10,070 nt of DNA from JBLHRE01 sp047625765 (GCA_047625765.1 JBLHRE010000062.1:1-10070); one strand, 5' to 3'. Numbered from the stretch's first letter, positions 1-6,803 are shown. Notes: generated by a model from the letters alone, not told the origin. Made by a program: numbers and translations.

Positions 1-11
1 AAACAATAAAC

Positions 12-51
12 AAAAAAAGCCCCGATACGTTTAACGATTGGGGCTTGTTTT
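12..51 (+). terminator. Strong rho-independent terminator, probably bidirectional
   Basis: The arms AAGCCCC (17-23) and GGGGCTT (40-46) pair. The stem continues inward through G24-T39, A25-T38 and T26-A37 to C28-G29-T30 with A34-C35-G36, leaving one bulged A at 27 and a TTA loop. A T-rich run (48-52) follows on the plus strand, and the A run at 12-18 gives a T run on the minus strand, so it could stop transcription both ways. It most likely ends a gene lying left of the window. It sits only 15-20 bases before the next start codon. Confidence 0.75.
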
Positions 52-54
52 TAC

Positions 55-67
55 TATATATATATAT
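55..67. repeat. Short TA dinucleotide repeat at the thioesterase start
   Basis: Six and a half TA units run directly into the ATG at 66. They fill nearly all the space between the preceding terminator and the coding region. The tract may melt easily and serve as part of a promoter or an unstructured leader, and it is a possible slippage site. No function is shown by the sequence. Confidence 0.6.
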
Positions 68-590
68 GGGCATTAAAACAAGAACACCACAGGATTCGTT
101 TACTACAATTACAGAAATTGTATTACCCAATGACACCAACAACCTAAACAACCTGATGGGTGGACGTTTGTTGTATTGGATGGATATTGCTACTGCTATT
201 GCAGCACACAGACACTGCAGAAGAATTGTTGTTACCGCATCTGTAAATAATGTGGCATTCCAAAATCCAATTCCACAGGGAAGTATTGTAACTTTAGAAG
301 CACAGGTTACACGTGCATTCAATTCGTCTATGGAGGTGTTTTGCGATGTGTATCTTGAAGATGGCACAACAGGTGCACGCACCAAGTGTAACGAGGCTAT
401 TTACACCTTTGTTGCAGTAGACCAAATGGGAGCAACCATTAATATTCCGGAAGTAATACCAGAAACCGAGCTTGAAAAAAAGCGCTACGAGGGTGCTTTA
501 AGAAGACGACAATTGAGTTTGATTCTTGCTGGCAAAATGAAACCGAAAGATGCCAACGAGTTGAAGGCATTGTTTTTTACTGAAGAGTAG
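66..590 (+). CDS. Acyl-CoA thioesterase, single hotdog domain
   Basis: Predicted cytosolic acyl-CoA hydrolase that cleaves the acyl-CoA thioester to free acid and CoA. The 174-residue protein is one hotdog domain of the YciA/acyl-CoA hydrolase type. The family signature is near residues 20-40, where LPNDTNNLNN leads into MGGRLLYWMD (the conserved G-G-x-L-L-x-W-M-D helix). It is followed by VTASVNNVAF (56-65) and a lysine/arginine-rich C-terminal helix. I chose the ATG at 66 over the in-frame TTG at 45, because the TTG lies inside the terminator hairpin and would add seven hydrophobic residues absent from the usual family N terminus. It is transcribed alone, between two hairpins. The physiological substrate cannot be read from sequence; short- to medium-chain acyl-CoA turnover is the usual guess. 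Family assignment is secure. Confidence 0.9.
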   Translation: MGIKTRTPQDSFTTITEIVLPNDTNNLNNLMGGRLLYWMDIATAIAAHRHCRRIVVTASVNNVAFQNPIPQGSIVTLEAQVTRAFNSSMEVFCDVYLEDGTTGARTKCNEAIYTFVAVDQMGATINIPEVIPETELEKKRYEGALRRRQLSLILAGKMKPKDANELKALFFTEE

Positions 591-611
591 AATTAGCCTA
601 TCACAAATATC

Positions 612-643
612 AAAGCCCTGACTAATTCAAGTTAGGGTTTTTT
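612..643 (+). terminator. Terminator shared by the convergent thioesterase and GT9 genes
   Basis: The stem AAAGCCCTGAC (612-622) pairs with GTTAGGGTTTT (631-641) through two G-T wobbles. The loop is TAATTCAA, and the T run at 638-643 follows on the plus strand. It lies between the thioesterase stop (590) and the GT9 stop (646), so it can serve both convergent units. The minus-strand T tract is weaker, so it is best supported for the plus strand. Confidence 0.7.
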
Positions 644-645
644 AT

Positions 646-1614
646 TTAAATTGATTTTGTAATCGCTTCGACATCTTGCATTTTCATACACTTAAAATGT
701 CCTTTGGGGCATTTGGCATAGCCGATCTTTGAGCAGGGCCTACAATTCAATCCCTTAACTTCAAATTGCTTGGAGCCTTTTGCTGGCAAATAAGGAGACA
801 TCCCAAACTCCGGTACTGTATTCCCCCAAACAGAGATAATTCGCTTTTTAAGAGCTGACGCTATGTGCATTAAGCCTGTATCGTGTGTGACAATAGATTG
901 CGCCTCTTTCACCAAATAGGCTGATTGATTCAAATTGAATTTTCCGCAAGCGTTAAACACTTTTTCTAAGCCAATGGCATTTGCTATGGACTCACCTCTT
1001 TCAGCATCGTCTGGCCCGCCTAACAAAACTATAGGAGAGGATATTCCTTTACAAATCGTTTCGATTTTGTCTTGTGGCAGCATTTTAGTCGCATGTTGTC
1101 CACCAATTACAAATCCCACATAATTTAAAAAACCTAAGGGAAGCACTTCCTCCAAATGCAAGGCATCCTTTTTAGGGATAAAAAAATCCAAGCCCGCCAA
1201 ATCATTCTTAACACCTAGAGATTTTACAGTATCTAAATAACGATCTACAATGTGTACATCTGGCATTTTGTTGATTCCAATTCGAGTCAATAACCATTTC
1301 TGAATATTTAGCTTATCAAAACTCCAAGATCCACATTGCAAACCTCTTTTAATTCTTAAGGTTCTTAGATTATGATGCAAATCAATTATCCCATCATAAT
1401 TTTCTAAACACAATTGCTTGATTTGTTTTTTCAAATCACCTTCTAAAGCGAATACCTTATCCACATGAGGGTTTGCTTCAAGCATCCCAACAAAAGGTTT
1501 TTTGGTGAAAAAATGAATTTCTGCATCTTTCTGTTTTTTCAGACAACGTACAACAGGAGTGGTTAAAACAATATCACCAATAGAACTAAAGCGAAGAATT
1601 AAGTATTTAGCCAT
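646..1614 (-). CDS. Glycosyltransferase family 9 (heptosyltransferase-like)
   Basis: GT9 enzymes transfer a sugar, classically heptose from ADP-heptose, onto the lipopolysaccharide core at the inner face of the inner membrane. The 322-residue protein has the N-terminal family motif RFSSIGDIVLTTP (8-20, with Asp13 at the catalytic position of WaaC-type enzymes). The C-terminal nucleotide-sugar lobe shows LLGGPDDAERGE (197-208) and THDTGLMHIASA (243-254). It ends in a cysteine cluster (Cys291, Cys294, Cys302, Cys309), which I recall in many GT9 proteins of this group. It is the last gene of the minus-strand operon: its ATG overlaps the stop of the alkaline phosphatase gene by one base (TAATG), which suggests translational coupling. 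The actual donor and acceptor are unknown; core or other envelope glycan synthesis is inference. Confidence 0.88.
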   Translation of the reverse strand: MAKYLILRFSSIGDIVLTTPVVRCLKKQKDAEIHFFTKKPFVGMLEANPHVDKVFALEGDLKKQIKQLCLENYDGIIDLHHNLRTLRIKRGLQCGSWSFDKLNIQKWLLTRIGINKMPDVHIVDRYLDTVKSLGVKNDLAGLDFFIPKKDALHLEEVLPLGFLNYVGFVIGGQHATKMLPQDKIETICKGISSPIVLLGGPDDAERGESIANAIGLEKVFNACGKFNLNQSAYLVKEAQSIVTHDTGLMHIASALKKRIISVWGNTVPEFGMSPYLPAKGSKQFEVKGLNCRPCSKIGYAKCPKGHFKCMKMQDVEAITKSI

Positions 1615-2726
1615 TATTGCTCAACATTTGGTTTAGAAAGACCCAATGCTGCCACCATTTTATAAAAAATATCTGTATTGTCGATGATTCCAGAAAAGGC
1701 CTCAGCTCCAGGTCCATATGCAAAAACAGGAACCATTGCTGCTGTATGGTATCCTGAGGTAAATGCTCCTTTCACCGTATCTGCATCATTATCGTATCCC
1801 ACAGCATATCCTCCCGTTTCGTGATCTGCAGTAATAATAACCAAGGTATTTCCATCCTTTGCAGCAAAATCTAAAACATTTGCAATTGTTTTATCAAAAT
1901 CCAACATCTCAGAAATGATGTACGATGAATTATTCTCATGCCCACCCCAATCTATCTGAGCACCTTCTATCATCATAAAGAATCCCTTCTCATTTTTGTA
2001 ATCCAACACTTGCAATCCCTTTTCAGCCGCTAAGGGCAGGAAAGCTCCTCGTCCATTTTCAATAGATAACATATGTTTTTCTGCATCTAAACAAATCAGC
2101 TTCTCGGTTTTTAATGGTACCGAATCTAGTATTGTATCCAATACCGTATATCCCATTCCTGGCAATAGCGACCAATAATCTAATGAATCGTCTCTTGTGG
2201 TAAAGTAATGCTTACCACCTCCCATAAACACTTCTATGCCCGAAGTCATAAAATCTGTAATAGCACTGTCGTTGATATAAGCTCGTTTATGATTGTGGGT
2301 ATAAAAAGCTGCAGGTGTTGCATGTGTTAATGATGAACTTGAAATTAGACCCGTTTTCAACCCACTTGTTTCTGCCATCTCTAAAATCGTTGGCACTACA
2401 TTCCTATCAGCATCAACGCCAATCGCTCCATTATAGGTTTTAATTCCAGACGCAAAGGCTGTAGCTCCTGCAGCAGAATCAGTAATTTTATTATTGGATG
2501 AATGGGTTTTCATTAAACCAACTACTGGGCATCTTTCCAATGCCAAATAATTGTTATTGCTATACAGTCCAGCAGTAATCTGGCTTACCCCCATTCCATC
2601 GCCAACCATTAAAATAACATTCTTGGCAGGTTTAATGGGCAACGTATTGGAGTTGCTAAAAAGCTGGTAAGAAAGGAATATACCTCCAACAGCAATCAAC
2701 AAAATGGCATAAACTAAATTCTTCAT
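1614..2726 (-). CDS. Alkaline phosphatase (PhoA superfamily), exported or membrane-anchored
   Basis: Phosphomonoesterase of the PhoA family, using two zinc ions and one magnesium ion. All main motifs are present in the 370-residue protein: MVGDGMG (40-46, metal ligand Asp43), DSAAGATA (83-90, nucleophile Ser84), THATPAAFYTH (134-144), the metal set Glu254/Asp259/His263 in EGAQIDWGGH, Asp301-His302 in TADHETGG, and His327 in GYHTAAMVP. Residues 4-23 form a hydrophobic segment after a short basic start, so it is a signal peptide or signal anchor and the enzyme acts in the periplasm or at the membrane. It is somewhat shorter than E. coli PhoA (about 450-470 residues). It starts 12 bases after the deacetylase stop and overlaps the GT9 start by one base. 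No Pho-box-like repeat is visible, and as an internal operon gene it probably follows the SDR promoter. Confidence 0.93.
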   Translation of the reverse strand: MKNLVYAILLIAVGGIFLSYQLFSNSNTLPIKPAKNVILMVGDGMGVSQITAGLYSNNNYLALERCPVVGLMKTHSSNNKITDSAAGATAFASGIKTYNGAIGVDADRNVVPTILEMAETSGLKTGLISSSSLTHATPAAFYTHNHKRAYINDSAITDFMTSGIEVFMGGGKHYFTTRDDSLDYWSLLPGMGYTVLDTILDSVPLKTEKLICLDAEKHMLSIENGRGAFLPLAAEKGLQVLDYKNEKGFFMMIEGAQIDWGGHENNSSYIISEMLDFDKTIANVLDFAAKDGNTLVIITADHETGGYAVGYDNDADTVKGAFTSGYHTAAMVPVFAYGPGAEAFSGIIDNTDIFYKMVAALGLSKPNVEQ

Positions 2727-2738
2727 TTTTTCGAAATA

Positions 2739-3365
2739 TTAATTCATTTTGGCTTCGATGCTTTCGAAGGTAAAAAATTGTTTTGCAAAATGTTCCAATA
2801 CCAATGGAAGTGCAATTTTTAGGTTTTTATCGGCTTTAACACTGTCGTGAAAAACAATGATATCTCCTGATTTACTGCTGTTAATAACAGCTTTAGCACA
2901 TGCTTCTCCCGTCCTTTTTTTCATGTAGTCGCCACTAAGTACGGTCCACATCACAATTTTAAACTGCTTTTTCAAGTACTTAATCTGCGACTTTTTTATC
3001 CGGCCATAAGGCGGCCGAAATAAATTATTTTTTGTTTTCTCTTGACATTCGGCAACACTGTTAAAATACTTTTGATTTTCGGTCTGCCAGCCTTTTTCGT
3101 GCTGCTGTGTATGATTGCCTACCTGATGGCCACCTTCCAAAATCGCATCAAAAATTTCTGGATGCAAGTCTATATTATTGCCAATGCAAAAAAATGTCGC
3201 CTTAGCATTGTACTTCTTGAGTTCTGCCAATACCCAAAGTGTAATTTCAGGTGTTGGTCCATCATCAAAAGTTAAGTACAACACGTTCCTTTTATCAGCA
3301 GGAATTCTCCAACATAAATCTGGAGCATATTTCCGAACAATAAAAGGAATGCGACTTAAGAACAT
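2739..3365 (-). CDS. Polysaccharide deacetylase family protein (NodB domain)
   Basis: Carbohydrate esterase family 4 fold, which removes N- or O-acetyl groups from glycans such as peptidoglycan or exopolysaccharide. The 208 residues are almost entirely the NodB domain and carry all five motifs: LTFDDGPTPE (31-40, base Asp34 and metal Asp35), HTQQH (85-89, metal His85 and His89), FRPPYG (116-121), W140 with Asp146 in VMWTVLSGDY, and IVFHDS (170-175, His173). No clear signal peptide is seen: the N terminus has only a short apolar stretch with basic residues. It may therefore act in the cytosol on a precursor, or leave by another route. It starts 2 bases after the SDR stop and lies 12 bases before the phosphatase gene. 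The substrate is unknown. Confidence 0.9.
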   Translation of the reverse strand: MFLSRIPFIVRKYAPDLCWRIPADKRNVLYLTFDDGPTPEITLWVLAELKKYNAKATFFCIGNNIDLHPEIFDAILEGGHQVGNHTQQHEKGWQTENQKYFNSVAECQEKTKNNLFRPPYGRIKKSQIKYLKKQFKIVMWTVLSGDYMKKRTGEACAKAVINSSKSGDIIVFHDSVKADKNLKIALPLVLEHFAKQFFTFESIEAKMN

Positions 3366-3367
3366 AC

Positions 3368-4156
3368 TTACAAGCTTCCAGTACGACCTCCATCAACAGG
3401 CACATTGATACCGTTGATGTACGATGCGGAAGGTGAAGCTAAAAAGGCTACTGCATTTGCTATTTCTTCCGCTTCAGCAAATCGTTTCATAGGTACCTGA
3501 GCAGTCATGGCAGCAGAAACCTCTGCTTCGCTAACACCCGTTTTTAATGCTTTGGTAGAAATTATGGATTGTAACCTTGAGGTATTTGTAGCACCAGGCA
3601 ACACATTATTTACTGTGATATTAAATTGACCCAATTCATTCGCCAAGGTTTTCGACCAACTAGCTACTGCTCCACGAACGGTATTTGAAACACCTAACCC
3701 ATTTAATGGGATTTTAACGGAAGTAGAAATGATATTGATTATTCTACCATAGCCTTCTGTTTTCATCCCAGGAATTAATCCTTGAACCAAAATATGGTTG
3801 CACACCAAATGATTGTTAAATGCCTGAATAAATTCAGAAACATCAGCCTCATTGGCAGGTCCTCCTGCAGGTCCTCCAGTGTTGTTAACCAAAATATGGT
3901 GGTTCCCAAAACCTTTAACAGCTTTCATAACCGCCTCTTCAACTTGCTTTATTTTGGTGAAATCTGCCACCAAAGAGCGATGTTGTTGTCCTTTTGAGAC
4001 ATCTAAACCAGAAGTAACTTGGTCTAATAATTTTTGATTTCTAGCCAATAAGGTAACCGATGCACCCATTGCTGCTAGGGCTTCAGCAGAAGCCTTGCCT
4101 ATACCTTGCGTACTTCCGCACACTAAGGCTCTTTTTCCTGTCAAGTCTAAATTCAT
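3368..4156 (-). CDS. SDR-family oxidoreductase lacking the YxxxK catalytic pair
   Basis: Rossmann-fold short-chain dehydrogenase/reductase of 262 residues, FabG-like in length. The dinucleotide loop CGSTQGIG (13-20) is good, NNTGG (91-95) replaces the usual NNAG, and Ser144 lies where the catalytic serine is expected. The position of the catalytic Tyr is Ser157 and that of the Lys is Arg161 (SNTVR), so the classical tetrad is incomplete. The C-terminal end (NGINVPVDGG) is typical. From memory, a BKR-like SDR subgroup shares this SNxxR signature, so this is probably a real subfamily rather than an error. I chose the ATG at 4156 over one at 4213, because the longer form adds 19 residues before the usual N terminus and would start upstream of a perfect TAnnTTTG box. 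It is the first gene of the operon, with its stop 2 bases before the deacetylase ATG. The substrate is unknown; its divergent neighbour is the 3-hydroxyanthranilate dioxygenase. Confidence 0.88.
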   Translation of the reverse strand: MNLDLTGKRALVCGSTQGIGKASAEALAAMGASVTLLARNQKLLDQVTSGLDVSKGQQHRSLVADFTKIKQVEEAVMKAVKGFGNHHILVNNTGGPAGGPANEADVSEFIQAFNNHLVCNHILVQGLIPGMKTEGYGRIINIISTSVKIPLNGLGVSNTVRGAVASWSKTLANELGQFNITVNNVLPGATNTSRLQSIISTKALKTGVSEAEVSAAMTAQVPMKRFAEAEEIANAVAFLASPSASYINGINVPVDGGRTGSL

Positions 4157-4160
4157 TTTA

Positions 4161-4168
4161 CAAAGATA
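4161..4168 (-). promoter_or_regulatory. Bacteroidota -7 promoter box for the SDR operon
   Basis: Read on the minus strand, the box is TATCTTTG, a perfect match to the TAnnTTTG consensus of Bacteroidota primary-sigma promoters. A TTG lies 15 bases upstream on the same strand, slightly closer than the usual 17-23. The box ends only 4 bases before the ATG at 4156, so transcription would begin at or next to the start codon. Confidence 0.6.
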
Positions 4169-4172
4169 GAAA

Positions 4173-4205
4173 TTGACCGATTGCAAGTGGAATTTTCTAC
4201 TTTTA
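4173..4205 (+). promoter_or_regulatory. Candidate promoter of the 3-hydroxyanthranilate dioxygenase gene
   Basis: TTG at 4173-4175 is followed after 22 bases by TACTTTTA (4198-4205), one base off the TAnnTTTG consensus. The box lies 20 bases before the ATG at 4226, a normal leader length. It overlaps the region holding the divergent SDR promoter. Such boxes are common by chance in AT-rich DNA, so support is moderate. Confidence 0.4.
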
Positions 4206-4225
4206 CTCAACAAATAATATTCCTT

Positions 4226-4753
4226 ATGGCAATCATGAAACCTTTTAACTTACAACAATGGATTACGGACAACCGAGATCTTTTAAAACCACCCGTAGGA
4301 AATAAGAACCTATATGTAGAGGCTGGCGATTTTATTGTAATGATTGTTGGAGGGCCCAATGCTAGAAAGGATTACCACTATAATGAGAGCGAAGAATTAT
4401 TCTATCAATTAGAAGGCGATATCTTGGTTAAGATTCAAGAAGACGGAAAATCTGTTGATATTCCGATTAAAGCTGGAGAAATGTTTTTACTTCCCGCAAG
4501 GGTACCTCATTCTCCAATAAGATCAGAAGGATCTGTTGGATTGGTGATAGAAAAAGTAAGAAAAGGCACAGAAACGGATGGCTTACTTTGGTTTTGCGAT
4601 GCATGTAACTTCAAACTGCATGAAGTTTACTTTAAATTAGACAATATTGAAAAGGATTTCATCCCTCGATTTAGAGAGTTCTATGCTTCTAAAGAATTGA
4701 GAACCTGCAAGTCTTGCGCTGCAGAGATGGAGGCTGACAAGCGTTTTGTGTAG
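4226..4753 (+). CDS. nbaC: 3-hydroxyanthranilate 3,4-dioxygenase
   Basis: Cytosolic Fe(II) cupin dioxygenase that opens 3-hydroxyanthranilate to 2-amino-3-carboxymuconate semialdehyde, the precursor of quinolinate in the kynurenine route to NAD or of further tryptophan catabolism. In the 175-residue protein, GGPNARKDYH (42-51) gives Arg47 and His51, EELFYQLEG (56-64) gives Glu57, VPHSPIR (93-99) gives His95 and Arg99, and LVIE gives Glu109. These are the iron and substrate residues of the family. Two CxxC pairs (Cys124/Cys127 and Cys161/Cys164) match the second, rubredoxin-like metal site of bacterial enzymes. I chose the ATG at 4226 because MAIMKPFN matches the family N terminus; an upstream ATG at 4181 adds 15 unconserved residues and lies in the promoter region, while 4235 is also possible. 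It is divergent from the SDR gene. No other kynurenine-pathway gene is in the window. Confidence 0.93.
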   Translation: MAIMKPFNLQQWITDNRDLLKPPVGNKNLYVEAGDFIVMIVGGPNARKDYHYNESEELFYQLEGDILVKIQEDGKSVDIPIKAGEMFLLPARVPHSPIRSEGSVGLVIEKVRKGTETDGLLWFCDACNFKLHEVYFKLDNIEKDFIPRFREFYASKELRTCKSCAAEMEADKRFV

Positions 4754-4791
4754 TTTTATTTAGACATAGCAATTCTACCATGAAAAATGGC

Positions 4792-4799
4792 TAATTTCG
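4792..4799 (+). promoter_or_regulatory. Possible -7 box upstream of the PurF-family gene
   Basis: TAATTTCG differs from TAnnTTTG at one position and lies 33 bases before the ATG at 4833. No clear TTG sits 17-23 bases upstream, so the promoter is uncertain. The gene could also be read through from the dioxygenase gene, as no convincing terminator separates them in the 79-base gap. Confidence 0.3.
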
Positions 4800-4832
4800 C
4801 AGCTCTTTTTTCACTAGACAACAAGCGCAATT

Positions 4833-6731
4833 ATGAGCGATCCAATAAAGCACGAATGCGGAATAGCCCTTGTCCGCCTATTAAAGCCCCTAGAATATTA
4901 TCAAGAGAAGTATGGTACCGCCATGTATGGTGTAAACAAGATGTACTTGATGATGGAAAAACAACACAATAGAGGGCAAGATGGTGCTGGTTTGGCCAAT
5001 GTCAAAATTGATGTTGAACCTGGAAAAAGGTATATCAGTCGCCAGCGTTCAAATTCTAACAAACCTATTCAAGATATTTTTGACAAGGTTAATGCACGCT
5101 TCAAAGAAGCTCAGGAACAGCACCCTGTTGAATTTGAAAATGCCCAGTGGAGAAAAGACAACCTTCCGTTTTCTGGAGAAGTATTTTTAGGGCATTTACG
5201 TTACGGAACATTTGGAGGAAATAGTATCGAACAATGCCACCCCTTTTTAAGACAAAATAACTGGAAAAACAGGAATTTAATTCTTGCAGGAAACTTCAAC
5301 ATGACCAACGTTGATCAGTTATTTGATGAATTGCTTGAATTGGGTCAGCACCCAAAAAAGAAAGCTGATACGGTAACCATTCTAGAGAAAATTGGGCATT
5401 TCTTAGACGAGGAAAACGAACGTTTATACCGTCAGTACAAAAGACAAGGACACGATAAAAGACAAGCAACCGAATTAATTGGAAGCAATCTAAATATCGA
5501 AAAAATATTAAAACATTCATCCAAACACTGGGATGGTGGATTTGCAATGGCCGGAATGATTGGTAATGGAGATTCTTTTGTTTTAAGAGACCCTGCTGCT
5601 ATTCGCCCAGCATATTATTACCAAGATGATGAGGTTGTAGTTGTTGCGTCTGAAAGACCCGTTATTCAAACAGTGTTCAATGTGAAAATTGAGGATGTTA
5701 AGGAAATTGAAAGAGGCGAAGCTTTAATCATCAGAAAAGATGGCCATGTTTCTATGAAACCTATCATGAAAAAACTTCCTCGAAAGGCCTGTTCTTTCGA
5801 ACGTATTTATTTTTCTAGAGCTGGCGATGCCGACATTTACAGAGAGCGTATTCGCTTAGGTCAATATATTTGCCCACAGGTATTCGATGCCATTAATAAC
5901 GAATTGGATGATACCGTTCTATCCTTTATTCCAAACTCTGCTGAAGTTTCGTTTTACGGAATGATTAAAGGTTTTGAAAACGCTATTAATGACTGGAAAA
6001 AGGCGCAAATATTTAAGAAACGAAAAAACTTAAGTAAGGCCGACCTTAATGAGATCATGTCCAAACGTGTTCGTGTTGAGAAAGTTGCCATTAAAGATGC
6101 TAAGCTGCGTACTTTCATCACGAATGATAGTAGCCGTGATGATCTGGTAGCGCACGTCTATGACATTACATACGGAACTGTAAAGCCAACAGATAACCTT
6201 GTTATTATTGACGACTCTATTGTTAGAGGTACAACACTTAAACAAAGTATTATTAAAATTTTGGACCGATTAGGCCCTAAAAAAATTGTAATTGTTTCTT
6301 CTGCACCTCAAATTAGGTACCCAGACTGCTACGGTATAGATATGGCGAAAATGGGTGATTTTATTGCCTTTAGAGCAGCTATCGAATTACTAAAAGAATC
6401 AGACCAGGAACATATCATTCAAAATGTGTATCAAAAGTCTTTAAAACAAACTGAGCTTCCAGACAATGAGATTGTGAATTATGTTAAGGAGATTTACAAG
6501 CCATTTACAGCACAGCAAATCTCTGATAAAGTAGCCGAATTGGTTACCCCAAAAGAGACGAAAGCTGAAGTAAACATTGTTTTCCAAAGCATAGAAAATC
6601 TGCACAAATCTTGTCCAGACCATAAAGGAGACTGGTACTTTACTGGCAACTACCCAACTCCCGGAGGAATGCGTGTAGTAAACAAAGCCTTTATCTACTA
6701 TATTGAAGGTAGAAACGAACGTGCTTATTAA
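4833..6731 (+). CDS. purF: Amidophosphoribosyltransferase (PurF family), enlarged form
   Basis: PurF-type enzymes take ammonia from glutamine and transfer it to PRPP, giving phosphoribosylamine, the first step of purine synthesis, in the cytosol. The N-terminal Ntn glutaminase half shows Cys9 in HECGIA after an 8-residue leader (probably cleaved to free Cys9), NRGQDGAG (46-53), GHLRYGTFG (120-128), and GNFNMTN (153-159), where PurF normally has HNGNLTN. Asp179 lies in KADTVTIL and RDPAAIRP at 252-259. The C-terminal half is a phosphoribosyltransferase: CSFERIYFSR (320-329), the PRPP loop VIIDDSIVRGTT (457-468), and SAPQIRYPDCYGID (490-503). At 632 residues it is well over the 470-505 usual for PurF, with extra segments around 56-112 and 195-230 and a C-terminal extension after about 520. 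I recall this long form as common in Bacteroidota, sometimes beside a standard-length PurF, so it may be a paralogue with a shifted role. The start is set by the Cys position. Confidence 0.85.
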   Translation: MSDPIKHECGIALVRLLKPLEYYQEKYGTAMYGVNKMYLMMEKQHNRGQDGAGLANVKIDVEPGKRYISRQRSNSNKPIQDIFDKVNARFKEAQEQHPVEFENAQWRKDNLPFSGEVFLGHLRYGTFGGNSIEQCHPFLRQNNWKNRNLILAGNFNMTNVDQLFDELLELGQHPKKKADTVTILEKIGHFLDEENERLYRQYKRQGHDKRQATELIGSNLNIEKILKHSSKHWDGGFAMAGMIGNGDSFVLRDPAAIRPAYYYQDDEVVVVASERPVIQTVFNVKIEDVKEIERGEALIIRKDGHVSMKPIMKKLPRKACSFERIYFSRAGDADIYRERIRLGQYICPQVFDAINNELDDTVLSFIPNSAEVSFYGMIKGFENAINDWKKAQIFKKRKNLSKADLNEIMSKRVRVEKVAIKDAKLRTFITNDSSRDDLVAHVYDITYGTVKPTDNLVIIDDSIVRGTTLKQSIIKILDRLGPKKIVIVSSAPQIRYPDCYGIDMAKMGDFIAFRAAIELLKESDQEHIIQNVYQKSLKQTELPDNEIVNYVKEIYKPFTAQQISDKVAELVTPKETKAEVNIVFQSIENLHKSCPDHKGDWYFTGNYPTPGGMRVVNKAFIYYIEGRNERAY

Positions 6732-6750
6732 AAATTGACATACCATAATC

Positions 6751-6790
6751 GAAAAGCCCTCTCCTTTGAACCGAGAGGGCTTTTCTTTTT
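6751..6790 (+). terminator. Strong rho-independent terminator after the PurF-family gene
   Basis: A perfect 13-bp stem, GAAAAGCCCTCTC (6751-6763) with GAGAGGGCTTTTC (6773-6785), has a 9-base loop and is followed by TTTTT (6786-6790). It begins 19 bases after the stop codon at 6731 and ends 13 bases before the exosortase ATG, so the exosortase pair should have its own promoter. Confidence 0.9.
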
Positions 6791-6799
6791 GTACTTTTC
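6765..6799 (+). promoter_or_regulatory. Candidate promoter of the exosortase pair, overlapping the terminator
   Basis: TTTG at 6765-6768, in the terminator loop, and TACTTTTC at 6792-6799 are 23 bases apart, and the second is one base off TAnnTTTG. The -7-like box ends 4 bases before the ATG at 6804, the same spacing as at the SDR gene. A promoter is needed here because a strong terminator lies immediately upstream, but the match itself is modest. Confidence 0.4.
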
Positions 6800-6803
6800 C
6801 TAG

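Noticed and set aside
45..65. TTG start that would lengthen the thioesterase by seven residues
   Set aside because: It lies inside the terminator hairpin, adds a hydrophobic stretch unlike the family, and the ATG at 66 gives a normal N terminus.
1614..2726. Alkaline phosphatase as a substrate of the exosortase
   Set aside because: Its C terminus has no sorting motif, membrane helix or basic tail.
4157..4213. Longer SDR start at 4213 overlapping the dioxygenase leader
   Set aside because: The extra 19 residues do not resemble an SDR N terminus and the perfect TAnnTTTG box lies within them.
4181..4225. Earlier ATG for the 3-hydroxyanthranilate dioxygenase
   Set aside because: The 15 extra residues are translated promoter sequence; MAIMKPFN fits the family N terminus.
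4778..4790. Small hairpin CCAT/ATGG as a terminator after the dioxygenase gene
   Set aside because: Only a 4-bp stem, and the T run is not adjacent, so it is too weak to call.
4780..4794. Four-codon ATG...TAA mini-ORF in the leader of the purF-like gene
   Set aside because: Too short to distinguish from chance and it has no leader-peptide features such as repeated regulatory codons.
4834..4970. Alternative frames overlapping the start of the purF-like gene
   Set aside because: They are shadows; the Cys9 glutaminase motif fixes the real frame.
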